The position numbers and the translations under genes were made by a program. DNA of 64,000 nucleotides from Klebsiella sp. BIGb0407 (GTDB taxonomy: Bacteria; Pseudomonadota; Gammaproteobacteria; Enterobacterales; Enterobacteriaceae): contig NZ_JANUEQ010000001.1 in NCBI RefSeq assembly GCF_024807845.1, positions 1,420,900 through 1,484,899 of the forward strand, in the 5' to 3' direction. Shown here piece by piece: positions 17,612-26,194 of the stretch. Numbering within the stretch: the first letter of the stretch is position 1; every line of letters begins with the position of its first letter. The notes below the pieces were generated by a model, which ran no database searches, was not told the DNA's origin, and worked only from the letters and a program-made list of their open reading frames with translations.

Positions 17612-18751
17612 TTATTTAGATCCGGCACTCCAGCGAAATCCCCAGCCGAATGCACGGTCCATTTCATCCTGACCTTTAAAGTACTGGTTAATACGCTCAA
17701 CTTTAATGGTACCATTTTCATTGACGAGTCTGGCAATAGCACATAATGTGCGGCGATTCTCGCCTTCAGTCAAACGAGTCTCTATAGGTGGCTGCTCGGG
17801 AACATGAATGGTGACAACACCATCTGTTTTATCCCAGCTTGGAACCCCTTCATAAATAAAAGCATAAATCAGTACTTCACGGATATGCTTCCATTCACGG
17901 CCATTAATATGCAGCCATTCGCCATCAGAATCATCTCCAGTCCGGTCATCGCCCTTCAGTTGAACATAAGGCTCGCCGTGATAATCGCCAAAGGCATTGC
18001 CCAATGCCTGAATAACAGACTTATGACCGTCCTGAAGCTTAACAAAAGCCCCCAGGTCAAGATCGATACCTTTGGAACCGAACAGACCCCCAAACCCTGA
18101 TTTTCCGCTACCACGGTGCCAGTTCAGGTTAATGCGAATTTCACCAAAGTTATCCCGCTTGGTCAGGCTGATAGCCGGCTTCTCTTTCGTCAGAGAGACT
18201 TTACTCAAGCTGATTTTCTTCTCAATCGGTGGAGGTGGAACAGCAGGAGTGGGTTCATCGGCAATATCTACGCCGAAATGTTCTGCCAGTGGTTTAAGCC
18301 CACCATTAAATCCCTGTGAGACAAAGCGGAACTTCCACTCATTATTACGGCGGTAAAACTCACCCAAAATTAAGGCTGCTTCCTGCCGAGCGCTTAATTC
18401 AACAACACCGCTAATCAGGCGCGTTGTACCCTGCTCTACGTCGATTGAAAGATTGCGAAGTCCGGAAACTGTCTGCCCACCGTCACAGGTTACGGTAAAG
18501 GCGACTTTCTGGACATCAGGTCTAAGCCGGTTCAATGCAACAGTAAAAGTAGCGTTCTGACCTTCGCTTACCAGACTGACAGAACCATCATTATTGCGAG
18601 GCTGACCATAGAAAACCATATCAGCGTCACCCTGCACTTTCCCATCGGCATACAGGCGAAATGCAGAGGCATCAACCGGAGAACCCGAGGCTATCCGCAC
18701 CCTTAGCTCCTCTGCCGGGACGGGGGCATTTCCCCCTGGTGTCAGGTTCAT
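17612..18751 (-). CDS. terA: Tellurium resistance protein TerA
   Basis: 379 residues with two TerD-family domains. The first (residues ~1-165) contains DADMVFYGQPRNNDGSVSL and LILGEFYRRNNEWKFRFVSQG. A PPPPIEKKISLSKVSLTKE linker follows. The second domain has GIDLDLGAFVKLQDGHKS and LKGDDRTGDDSDGEWLHING, an Asp-rich likely Ca2+ loop. The ATG overlaps the terZ stop as ATGA, so it is translationally coupled to the truncated terZ. Part of terZ-A-B-C-D. Confidence 0.93.
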   Translation of the reverse strand: MNLTPGGNAPVPAEELRVRIASGSPVDASAFRLYADGKVQGDADMVFYGQPRNNDGSVSLVSEGQNATFTVALNRLRPDVQKVAFTVTCDGGQTVSGLRNLSIDVEQGTTRLISGVVELSARQEAALILGEFYRRNNEWKFRFVSQGFNGGLKPLAEHFGVDIADEPTPAVPPPPIEKKISLSKVSLTKEKPAISLTKRDNFGEIRINLNWHRGSGKSGFGGLFGSKGIDLDLGAFVKLQDGHKSVIQALGNAFGDYHGEPYVQLKGDDRTGDDSDGEWLHINGREWKHIREVLIYAFIYEGVPSWDKTDGVVTIHVPEQPPIETRLTEGENRRTLCAIARLVNENGTIKVERINQYFKGQDEMDRAFGWGFRWSAGSK

Positions 18752-18912
18752 TTACGGATAACCATTGAAATAATATCAGAGTGCATATCATCGATAGTAC
18801 GGCCACGGCAGACATCGCCATGGGCAGTAAAGTCCCAATGACCATTATTACGGCGCAGCGATGAAGATTCTTTGCTGAGAGATACCGTCTGGTTCTTACT
18901 TAATGAAACCAT
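18748..18912 (-). CDS. terZ: Internally deleted TerZ (54-residue remnant)
   Basis: The normal TerZ start (AAGGAA, then MVSLSKNQTVSLSKESSSL) is fused in frame to the normal TerZ C-terminus (RRNNGHWDFTAHGDVCRGRT ... DDMHSDIISMVIRK). Full TerZ is about 193 residues, so roughly 139 residues are missing, including the whole Ca2+-binding core (DLDAS and [12 protein letters not shown] motifs). TCGCTG at 18856-18861 marks the junction, and a short homology of SL codons on both sides would explain the deletion. The overlap with terA (ATGA) is intact, so the remnant may survive because it loads ribosomes for terA. It cannot form a TerD fold on its own. Confidence 0.85.
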   Translation of the reverse strand: MVSLSKNQTVSLSKESSSLRRNNGHWDFTAHGDVCRGRTIDDMHSDIISMVIRK

Positions 18913-19155
18913 ATTTTGTTCCTTAAAATGGTAATGCCCGAGACAATAAAAATCATATATATTACTGTTAGATAAGAAAATCATATCATGATGATGTTGT
19001 CTGGCAAGGGATATTTTAGCTCGTTTTTATCCAGCTAGTTTTTAATTGTTTTACACTAAAAACAATTTATTACTTTAGAATATTAATCAACAAGATAGAT
19101 AATTTTTATGTGCATAACTAAGAGTTTTCCATATAAATATGGACTCATATTATGA
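18913..19155. other. AT-rich divergent intergenic region of the Ter locus (left part)
   Basis: Very AT-rich sequence with no gene. It must carry the terZ-arm promoter on the minus strand; TTGCCA (about 19002-19007) is a possible -35 but no convincing -10 was found. No terW gene or other regulator is present between the two arms. Confidence 0.35.
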
Positions 19156-19184
19156 TTGACATGTACCAATGGTATTTTTAAAAT
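19156..19184 (+). promoter_or_regulatory. Near-consensus sigma-70 promoter for the HAD/TerY arm
   Basis: TTGACA (19156-19161), a 17-base spacer and TAAAAT (19179-19184). The -35 is perfect and the -10 has one mismatch to TATAAT. Transcription would start near 19191, giving a leader of about 165 bases before the HAD gene. The leader is AT-rich and shows no clear riboswitch. Confidence 0.65.
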
Positions 19185-19358
19185 TAATCAACACTTTACT
19201 CATGCATTTCGATTCGAGTAATTATAAATGAAATGAATAAAAAATTTGCTTTATGGAAGGATTTTCGTCACAGCAAGACATAATAGAGAGTATTAAAACG
19301 TTCGCTCAAAAGAATAGGTTTAATATTACCGTTGTTGCTTCACACCCTAAGGAACGAA

Positions 19359-20132
19359 ATGAATAAACCCGTTGTTCTCAGCGACCTCGATGACACACTG
19401 TTTCAGACGCGTCGAAAAATGGTTGATGAGCTGGCACTTGAGCCGTTTCGTACCGGAGCCATTGACAGGACTCTGAACCCACGAAGTTTTATGACGGAAG
19501 AGCAGTCCATAATGGTAGATTGGCTGCTGGAGCATGCCGAACTCATTCCTGTCACCGCCAGAGGAACTGAAGAAATCAGCCGTGTTCAGATCCCATTCCG
19601 CTCCTTTGCAGTCACAACCCATGGCGCCGTTATTTTGACACCGGGGGGAGCGCCTGACGAAGAATGGAAAGCCCTGATGCTCGACAAATTATCCCCCTAC
19701 TGTGAAAGACTGATTTCTATGCAGCGCCTCATCACTGAAATGATGCAAAAAAGAGGGATCAATGCCTGGGCAAGACTTAATTTTGAGTATGGTGAAACAC
19801 CTGTTTACCTGGTGATGAAACACCGGGACAGCACCCGTCTCAATGAGCTGAATGCTGTTGCTGATGAGATTGAAACCCTCTTCCCGACAGAAGGTTTCTA
19901 TATCCATCGTAATAGCAATAATGTCGCATGGCTTCCGACGCCTGTAGAGAAAGGACTGGCAGTCAGTTGGTTGCTCGAAAAACTTCGCGCTGAGCGGGGT
20001 ATTTTTCCTGTGATAGGTCTCGGAGATAGTCTGAGCGATCATCGTTTTATGAAACTGTGTACCTGGTTTGGCATTCCGCGTCAAAGTCAGTTTGCAGAGG
20101 CTATTTCACAGCGGATTTTTGGAGAGAAATAA
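19359..20132 (+). CDS. HAD-family hydrolase of the Ter locus
   Basis: 257 residues. HAD motif I is at the N-terminus (LSDLDDTLF, nucleophile D9 and D11), motif II in LIPVTAR, and motif III/IV in GLGDSLSDHRFM. A cap insertion lies between. The ATG at 19359 follows AAGGAACGAA; a TTG nine codons earlier is less likely. HAD hydrolases of this type accompany Ter genes and are proposed to act with a linked phosphoribosyltransferase in making or recycling a nucleoside-like metabolite. First gene of the plus-strand arm, one base before the next gene. Substrate unknown. Confidence 0.8.
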   Translation: MNKPVVLSDLDDTLFQTRRKMVDELALEPFRTGAIDRTLNPRSFMTEEQSIMVDWLLEHAELIPVTARGTEEISRVQIPFRSFAVTTHGAVILTPGGAPDEEWKALMLDKLSPYCERLISMQRLITEMMQKRGINAWARLNFEYGETPVYLVMKHRDSTRLNELNAVADEIETLFPTEGFYIHRNSNNVAWLPTPVEKGLAVSWLLEKLRAERGIFPVIGLGDSLSDHRFMKLCTWFGIPRQSQFAEAISQRIFGEK

Positions 20133-20133
20133 G

Positions 20134-21213
20134 ATGTCGTCACATGAAATATTATCAGGCTCTTACCTGCCCGGTGACGTGGAGTTTCTACTGAAGTCTG
20201 TCGAAATGGAAATGACCCCCGTTGAGCAAAAAGAAGAACTGATTCAGTCGGGGAAAAAGCATTACTCTGACATGCTCAGTCAGGAACCAGCCCCTACGCA
20301 ATGGCACCTTGATTTATTTCATCGGGCACTGGAGCAGGGAGCAGAAAGACTGGCTAAAGAGGTCACGCAAATTGCCGTAGCTCTGGTCGAGCGTTTCACA
20401 GATGAACCTGTTGTTCTGACCAGTCTTGTCAGGGCTGGTGTCCCCCTGGGGGTTATGCTACACCAGGCCCTGCGAGATATGGGTAAAACCTCTTACCATT
20501 ACGGTATCAGTATCATCCGCGATCGTGGAATTGATAGTGCAGCACTCGACATTATTGAAAAACGACATGGCACCAAGGGTATTGTGTTTGTTGACGGCTG
20601 GACAGGTAAAGGTGCTATCACCGGTGAGCTGGTACGCGCTCTGAAAGACCGTCCTGGCTATCCTGAACAGCCACGACTCGTAGTACTGGCCGATCCTTGC
20701 GGCTGCTCATGGCTTGCTGCCAGTGATGATGACTGGTTGATCCCTTTCGGTATTATGGGAGCCCCGGTATCAGGGTTGATTTCCCGATCCGTCTGGTCTT
20801 CCGAAGGATTACATGGTTGTGTAGTTTGCGACCATCTTAGCGAATATGAATGTAGCCAAATGCTGGTAGATACCGTATCTCGTTTTCGTCAGAATTTGCC
20901 GGCATCTTCGCTTCCCCCCCTAAACTGGAATTCAGAATCTACCAGCGCTTTATGGCAGACAAGCCGCAAGGTCATCACTTACCTGGCCGATACCTTTAAC
21001 GTTGACAGTCTCAATCGTATTAAACCGGGTATCGCTGAAGCGACCCGGGCTGTTTTACGTCGAGTGCCCGATCATGTTTTTGTGCGTTCAATTGACGATC
21101 CTGACGTTGCACTTCTGGTGGGTCTTGCTCGTGACAAAGGAATAGCGGTTACAGAAATGGGTGATACCCTCGGCCAGTACAGGGCTGTCACTATAATCAA
21201 GAAAGTGCTCTGA
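20134..21213 (+). CDS. StiP-type phosphoribosyltransferase / Pelota-domain protein
   Basis: 359 residues. The middle is a type I PRTase fold: LVRAGVPLGVMLHQAL, then the PRPP-loop-like IVFVDGWTGKGAITGEL near residue 150. A Cys-containing motif LADPCGCSWLAAS (about 186-198) led to the alternative family name 'cysteine protease StiP'. A middle TRSP-like region and a C-terminal Pelota-like RNA-binding segment (DDPDVALLVGLARDKGIAVTEMGDTLG) follow. The ATG overlaps the upstream stop region by one base gap. The usual neighbours in Ter loci, an ATP-grasp enzyme and a CitE-like lyase, are absent here. Whether it is a transferase or a protease is unresolved. Confidence 0.75.
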   Translation: MSSHEILSGSYLPGDVEFLLKSVEMEMTPVEQKEELIQSGKKHYSDMLSQEPAPTQWHLDLFHRALEQGAERLAKEVTQIAVALVERFTDEPVVLTSLVRAGVPLGVMLHQALRDMGKTSYHYGISIIRDRGIDSAALDIIEKRHGTKGIVFVDGWTGKGAITGELVRALKDRPGYPEQPRLVVLADPCGCSWLAASDDDWLIPFGIMGAPVSGLISRSVWSSEGLHGCVVCDHLSEYECSQMLVDTVSRFRQNLPASSLPPLNWNSESTSALWQTSRKVITYLADTFNVDSLNRIKPGIAEATRAVLRRVPDHVFVRSIDDPDVALLVGLARDKGIAVTEMGDTLGQYRAVTIIKKVL

Positions 21214-21334
21214 TAGGGTTCAGGCTCATAAAGCAGCTAAAAATAAAAAAAGAGACAGAAAGCGCTAGAATCAGTTGAAGAAGAAATTTGGATCCATTCA
21301 ATAGAGTTTTAACCTACTTAAGAAGGATTTTCAT

Positions 21335-21973
21335 TTGAGACGTTTACCCGTATATCTTCTACTCGACACCTCCGGCTCCATGCATGGTGAACCTATCGAG
21401 GCCGTTAAAAATGGCGTACAAACTCTGCTTACAACGCTAAAACAAGACCCCTATGCACTTGAAACCGCGTATGTATCCGTTATCACCTTTGACTCTCAGG
21501 CACGACAAGCCGTTCCCCTGACAGACCTTCTGAGTTTCCAGGTGCCGACATTATCTGCAAGCGGTACCACCTCGCTTGGCGACGCGCTTTCACTTGTAGC
21601 CAGCTCTATTGCACAAGAAGTTCAGAAAACAACAGCAGATACCAAAGGTGACTGGCGTCCTCTGGTTTTCTTAATGACAGATGGCGCACCAACCGACGAC
21701 TGGCGAAAAGGCCTGAACGACTTTAAAAATGCCAGGACCGGTGTCGTAGTCGCCTGCGCCGCCGGGCATGATGCCGATACCAGCGTTCTCAAAGAAATCA
21801 CTGAAATCGTGCTTCAACTGGATACGGCTGACAGTTCGACTATCAAAGCGTTCTTCAAGTGGGTCAGTGCAAGCATCTCTGTGGGCAGCCAGAAAGTTGA
21901 GTCAAATAAAAAAGAGGTGATTGGTCTCGATGACCTGCCGCCGCCGCCACCAGAAGTGAATGTGGTTTTATAA
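21335..21973 (+). CDS. TerY-type vWA protein, copy 1
   Basis: 212 residues starting with TTG (AAGGA 9 bases upstream); the next in-frame ATG would remove the MIDAS. The vWA domain has the complete metal-ion site: D11-T-S13-G-S15, T in SGTTSLGD and VFLMTDGAPTDDW. It ends LDDLPPPPPEVNVVL, a proline tail shared with copy 2. TerY proteins are proposed to present substrates or partners to the linked kinase/phosphatase. A gap of 121 bases separates it from the PRTase gene. Confidence 0.85.
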   Translation: MRRLPVYLLLDTSGSMHGEPIEAVKNGVQTLLTTLKQDPYALETAYVSVITFDSQARQAVPLTDLLSFQVPTLSASGTTSLGDALSLVASSIAQEVQKTTADTKGDWRPLVFLMTDGAPTDDWRKGLNDFKNARTGVVVACAAGHDADTSVLKEITEIVLQLDTADSSTIKAFFKWVSASISVGSQKVESNKKEVIGLDDLPPPPPEVNVVL

Positions 21974-21995
21974 TTTTATTGATTAAGGGGATGTT

Positions 21996-22637
21996 ATGTC
22001 TGTCAGTCTGAGCAAAGGCCAAGCTGTTAGCCTGAAAAAAAATGAATTCGATCTTTCGTCTGTGACTATCGGCCTCGGCTGGGATATTAACGAGGAAAAG
22101 AAAGGTTTTCTGGGCGGTATCTTTGGTAAGAAGGAAGAAGAGTACGACCTTGATGTTATTGCATTTCTTTGCAACTCGGCCGGGAAAGTAAACGATCGCG
22201 GTAATGTAGAAAATGGCAAACCCACTCTGGTTAACGGCGATATTATCTTTTTCAACAGCCTTAAACATAAGTCAGGCAATATCTGGCTGACAGGTGATAA
22301 CCGCACGGGTGCCGGTGATGGTGACGACGAGCAGATTATTGTCCGTTTGAATGCACTTGATGCTCAGTACGAGAAAATTGTATTTATCGTTCAGATATAC
22401 AATGGAGAGAAGCTCAATCAGCACTTTGGGAAGGTTAATAATGCCTTTATTCGTGCCGTAGATGCGCGAAATATCGAAATGGCCCGATTCGACCTTTCCG
22501 GTGGCCCCGCCTTCACTAACCAACGCTCTATGGTATTTGCCGAGTTAATTCGCGAATCAACCGGCTGGAAACTGAAAGCAATTGGTGAGCCTTCTGCTTC
22601 CGATTCATTTGTCTCACATCTGAGGAATTACATCTGA
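21996..22637 (+). CDS. terX: TerX: TerD-family calcium-binding protein
   Basis: 213 residues. It begins [19 protein letters not shown] like TerD but carries an insert rich in K, G and E (KKGFLGGIFGKKEEE) before DLDVIAFL. The Ca2+ motif GDNRTGAGDGDDE is intact at about 100-112. AAGGGG precedes the ATG. It lies between two TerY genes; its stop overlaps the next ATG (TGATG), indicating coupled translation. The insert pattern also resembles TerZ, so it might partly replace the deleted TerZ; that is inference. Confidence 0.85.
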   Translation: MSVSLSKGQAVSLKKNEFDLSSVTIGLGWDINEEKKGFLGGIFGKKEEEYDLDVIAFLCNSAGKVNDRGNVENGKPTLVNGDIIFFNSLKHKSGNIWLTGDNRTGAGDGDDEQIIVRLNALDAQYEKIVFIVQIYNGEKLNQHFGKVNNAFIRAVDARNIEMARFDLSGGPAFTNQRSMVFAELIRESTGWKLKAIGEPSASDSFVSHLRNYI

Positions 22638-23275
22638 TGCGCCGCCTGCCTGTATATCTGGTTATCGATACATCCGGATCGATGCGCGGTGAATCTATCC
22701 ATGCGGTTAACGTTGGTATACAAGCGATGTTAAACGCCCTCAGACAGGATCCTTATGCCCTGGAGAGCGTCCACATTTCCATCATTACCTACGATAATGA
22801 AGCCCGTGAGTATATTCCGCTGACACCTCTGGAAAATTTCCAGTTTTCAGACATCGTCGTACCCAGTGCTGGCGGGACATTCACGGGAGCCGCGCTGGAA
22901 TGCCTGATGAAATGTGTAGACAGAGATGTCCGGCGTTCAGATGGCGATACGAAAGGAGACTGGCGTCCTCTGGTGTTCCTGATGACTGATGGTATGCCTT
23001 CCGATGCCTGGGCGTACGGTGAAGCGGTAAAAGCGATTCGCGGCCATTCGTTCGGTTCGATCATTGCCTGTGCTGTTGGCCCTAAAGCTGGCCATGAACA
23101 CTTAAAACAGCTTACGGATAAGGTCGTCTCTCTGGAGACACTGGATTCCACTGCGTTTGCTGGTTTCTTTAAATGGGTTTCGGCCAGCGTTTCTTCTGGC
23201 AGCACAAGTGCGGGAGTCAATACGGGAACAGATACGCTTCCTCCTCCTCCACCTGAAATCCAGCTGGTACTCTGA
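22637..23275 (+). CDS. TerY-type vWA protein, copy 2
   Basis: 212 residues, the same length as copy 1 and clearly its paralogue. MIDAS D11-T-S13-G-S15 and VFLMTDGMPSDAW are intact; AGGTFTGAALE carries the third metal ligand. The tail TDTLPPPPPEIQLVL mirrors copy 1. The start codon overlaps the terX stop by one base, so TerX and this TerY are probably made in equal amounts and may bind each other. Confidence 0.87.
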   Translation: MRRLPVYLVIDTSGSMRGESIHAVNVGIQAMLNALRQDPYALESVHISIITYDNEAREYIPLTPLENFQFSDIVVPSAGGTFTGAALECLMKCVDRDVRRSDGDTKGDWRPLVFLMTDGMPSDAWAYGEAVKAIRGHSFGSIIACAVGPKAGHEHLKQLTDKVVSLETLDSTAFAGFFKWVSASVSSGSTSAGVNTGTDTLPPPPPEIQLVL

Positions 23276-23362
23276 CGTGACTGAAGGTGTTGTTACTCCT
23301 GGCAGCACCTTCTTGTATAGCGCTATTTTCCGTTGGCTGTCACCCGCCATGCGAGGATTATT

Positions 23363-24403
23363 ATGAGACGCCTTCCCGTATTTTTTGTTCTGGACTGTTC
23401 AGAGTCCATGATTGGCGAAAACCTGAAAAAAATGACTGATGGTCTGCAAATGATTGTCAGCGATTTAAGAAAAGACCCCCATGCGCTTGAAACAGCCTGG
23501 ATTTCGGTCATCGCATTTGCCGGTATTGCTCGCACGATTGTCCCTCTCCATGAGATTGCCTCATTCTATCCTCCACGACTCCCTGTTGGCGGTGGCACAA
23601 GCCTCGGCGCTGCATTACGTGAACTGTCCATACAAATTGACACTCAGGTCAGGAAAACGACTCATGAAGTTAAGGGTGACTGGAAACCCGTGGTCTACCT
23701 CCTGACTGACGGTCGTCCGACCGATGATACAAACGCAGAGATAAAACGCTGGAAAGATAATTACGCTGGTAAAGTGAATCTTATTGCTGTTGGTTTAGGA
23801 CCATCAGCAGACCTTCATATCCTGCGACAGCTGACAGAAAATGTCATGCTGTTCACTGAATCACGGGAAGGTGATTTTACTCGATTTATCAAGTGGATTA
23901 CGGCATCGGTTACTGCGCACAGCCGGAGCGTCGGTGAAGAAAAACAGCCTGAGTTAAACCAGACAGAATACATCGTTCGCCTGGCGAAAGATGAGGTCAT
24001 AAGGGCTTACGATGAAAACTGCGTGATGCTTACCGGCCGTTGCAGCAAAACACGTCGCCCTTATCTGATGAAATATGAACGCCCACCGGCAAAAGCGACG
24101 GGACTGGATTTCAGTTTGAATCTGAACAGTTTTAATATCGCGGGTTGCTACCCCATTGATGAGGACTATTTCGCCTGGTCTGCTCCTTCAGCGAGCGGGA
24201 TTCAGGTCAATACCAGTGAACTGCATGGCGTACCGGGATGTCCGCATTGTGGCAATGCCAGTGCATTTGCAATGTGTACATGCGGTAAATTGCTGTGTAT
24301 TGACGGTCCCGATGATGTGATTTGCCCGTGGTGTGAAAAAGGTCTGTCATTTAGCAATGAAGGCGGAAACTCGAACTTTGACGTAAGCCGGGGGAGAGGC
24401 TGA
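23363..24403 (+). CDS. TerY3: vWA protein with C-terminal zinc ribbon
   Basis: 346 residues from the ATG at 23363 (GAGGAT upstream). The vWA domain has MIDAS D11-C-S13-E-S15 and VVYLLTDGRPTDD. A ~130-residue extension replaces the proline tail of copies 1 and 2 and ends in a Cys cluster at about 292-327 (CPHCGNASAFAMCTCGKLLC, then CPWCE), a probable zinc ribbon. It is the canonical third TerY of the 'TerY-P triad'; its stop overlaps the phosphatase start (TGATG), supporting a tight complex of vWA protein, phosphatase and kinase. Confidence 0.85.
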   Translation: MRRLPVFFVLDCSESMIGENLKKMTDGLQMIVSDLRKDPHALETAWISVIAFAGIARTIVPLHEIASFYPPRLPVGGGTSLGAALRELSIQIDTQVRKTTHEVKGDWKPVVYLLTDGRPTDDTNAEIKRWKDNYAGKVNLIAVGLGPSADLHILRQLTENVMLFTESREGDFTRFIKWITASVTAHSRSVGEEKQPELNQTEYIVRLAKDEVIRAYDENCVMLTGRCSKTRRPYLMKYERPPAKATGLDFSLNLNSFNIAGCYPIDEDYFAWSAPSASGIQVNTSELHGVPGCPHCGNASAFAMCTCGKLLCIDGPDDVICPWCEKGLSFSNEGGNSNFDVSRGRG

Positions 24404-26169
24404 TGGAACAGAGTCTATCACTGGAAAAAAAGATCCTTGCATTAATACTGTCAGAACGAAATCACACAGCTGAAGAAGAGCTCCTGAATGCGATTTCACA
24501 GGATCCCGGCTTATCTGCCCGGGTTGCAGATATTATTAATTGCATTGAAACCCTGATATCAAATCCAGCGGATCCAGGGCCGCACAATCATCGTTTGCAG
24601 GAAATAGTTACTCCGGTCTCAGATAACCCGGATGAGACTGGCCGGGAGAATTCCGACAATCATGCAGAAAAGCAAACTGAGCTTGAATCAAACCATGTTG
24701 ATTCTCAACTGCCAGCAACATCCGAGGTTCAGCCTGATGAGCCTGTTCGCGAAAATATCATTGTTGAGGCTGAGGCTGAGGCTGAGGCTGACGTAACAGT
24801 AACATCAGTCGAGAGTCCACCTGACAGCATAGATACAGAGACTTTAAACACGAATAACGATCAAAAAGAAAAAAATGAATCTCATGAACCGCCGTCATGG
24901 GAACCGATGCCCTATTCCGAATTAGATACGCCGCCGACACTCGCGCCCGGGCAAATACCGACCGAACAACAACGCGCTCAGACTCCGGCTAAACGATTAG
25001 CTCCCCCTCAGGCAAGAGTTAATATCCTTAATGCACGGGCAGGTGAACCCTACTCTTCACAGGTTGCTATCTCTCTCGATAATGGCCAACAGGCAAAAAT
25101 TATTGATGTCGCCTTTTCCAGGGATATTGGCCTCTCTTATGATAGAGAACAGCAATCGATCGAAGGTATACCGGGCGAAAGTGGGGATGTCGAAATAACA
25201 GTACACTGGTCATGTGATTCCCATGAACAGTGTGAAACCAAATCACTTTTAATCGTGAACCCTGACCCGCGTAGTCTCTGGAAAGTGTTAGAGCCCCCTT
25301 CAGATGCCCCCTATCAGAAGGTTCATCTTGATTGCGCCGGACTTATCAGCGGGGATATACGCATAGCGGCCTCAAGTCGAAGGGGACGATCCCACGAACA
25401 TGCGGGCACTTTCAGAGATGATGATTTTTATATCAACCACAGCGACGAAACGGGATGGGCGATTATGCTCGTCGCAGATGGTGCGGGAAGCGCGATAAAT
25501 TCTCGTGAAGGATCGCGCATCGCAGTTCAAACAGCGGGCAAGTATCTTTTCAATCAGCTCAGTGGACAGAAAGGATTAACGTTAAAAGACCATATAACGG
25601 CCTGGGGCGCGAGCGATCAACAGGCCACTATCAGCGCCATGCTTCATCATTTTAAGCAAGCGGCGACGCTCGCGGTCAATAGCATCCAGAATGAAGCTAT
25701 TCATGCCGAACAAGCCGTAAAATCCTATTCCACTACCTTGTTAGCCACTATTTCTCTTCGCACTGGCACAGAACTGTTCGCCGCGGCATTCTGGCTTGGC
25801 GATGGTGCGATAGCGGCCTGTAGCCCTTCAGGTCGAGTCAGGATCCTCGGGACTCCTGATAGTGGTGAATACGCAGGACAAACGCGGTTTCTCGACCAAA
25901 GCATTATTGAGGACACCTCATTTACCGGACGAATCAGCGTGGGTAAATGGAATGATGTTGCGCACTTGATTCTGATGACTGACGGTGTTTCTGATCCCCT
26001 ATTTGAGACCGATAACGGTCTTCGCAGTGACCAAAAATGGACCCGTCTCGTTGATGAGCTTGCCCCTATGCTTGCTGATGCCGAAACGGCACCTGACAGA
26101 TTAGGTGACTGGCTGAACTTTTTCTCTCCTGGAAACCATGATGACCGCACTATTGCGGTGTTGTGGTAA
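24403..26169 (+). CDS. PP2C-family protein phosphatase of the TerY-P triad
   Basis: 588 residues. The first ~210 residues are low complexity, including EAEAEAEA from a TGAGGC hexanucleotide tract (24765-24788). Residues ~215-290 look like a small beta-sandwich (AGEPYSSQVAISLDNGQQAK). The PP2C domain follows from about 320: AGTFRDDDF, LVADGAGSA (metal Asp), FWLGDGAIAA, LILMTDGVSD and the terminal GNHDDRTIAV. All expected metal aspartates are present. It likely reverses phosphorylation by the adjacent kinase; vWA or TerD proteins are candidate substrates. Confidence 0.85.
   Translation: MEQSLSLEKKILALILSERNHTAEEELLNAISQDPGLSARVADIINCIETLISNPADPGPHNHRLQEIVTPVSDNPDETGRENSDNHAEKQTELESNHVDSQLPATSEVQPDEPVRENIIVEAEAEAEADVTVTSVESPPDSIDTETLNTNNDQKEKNESHEPPSWEPMPYSELDTPPTLAPGQIPTEQQRAQTPAKRLAPPQARVNILNARAGEPYSSQVAISLDNGQQAKIIDVAFSRDIGLSYDREQQSIEGIPGESGDVEITVHWSCDSHEQCETKSLLIVNPDPRSLWKVLEPPSDAPYQKVHLDCAGLISGDIRIAASSRRGRSHEHAGTFRDDDFYINHSDETGWAIMLVADGAGSAINSREGSRIAVQTAGKYLFNQLSGQKGLTLKDHITAWGASDQQATISAMLHHFKQAATLAVNSIQNEAIHAEQAVKSYSTTLLATISLRTGTELFAAAFWLGDGAIAACSPSGRVRILGTPDSGEYAGQTRFLDQSIIEDTSFTGRISVGKWNDVAHLILMTDGVSDPLFETDNGLRSDQKWTRLVDELAPMLADAETAPDRLGDWLNFFSPGNHDDRTIAVLW
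24765..24790 (+). repeat. Hexanucleotide TGAGGC repeat in the phosphatase gene
   Basis: Four perfect TGAGGC units followed by TGAC encode alternating E and A. Changes by one unit keep frame, so it can only vary the linker length. Confidence 0.85.
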
Positions 26170-26194
26170 GAGACACACTTCACTGGTTATTAAA

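Noticed and set aside
20134..21213. Confident call as a cysteine protease
   Set aside because: The name StiP is in use, but the visible motifs are PRTase-like; catalytic Cys-His-Asp could not be demonstrated.
24765..24790. Phase-variable switch in the phosphatase gene
   Set aside because: The unit is six bases, so slippage does not change frame; it can only change linker length.
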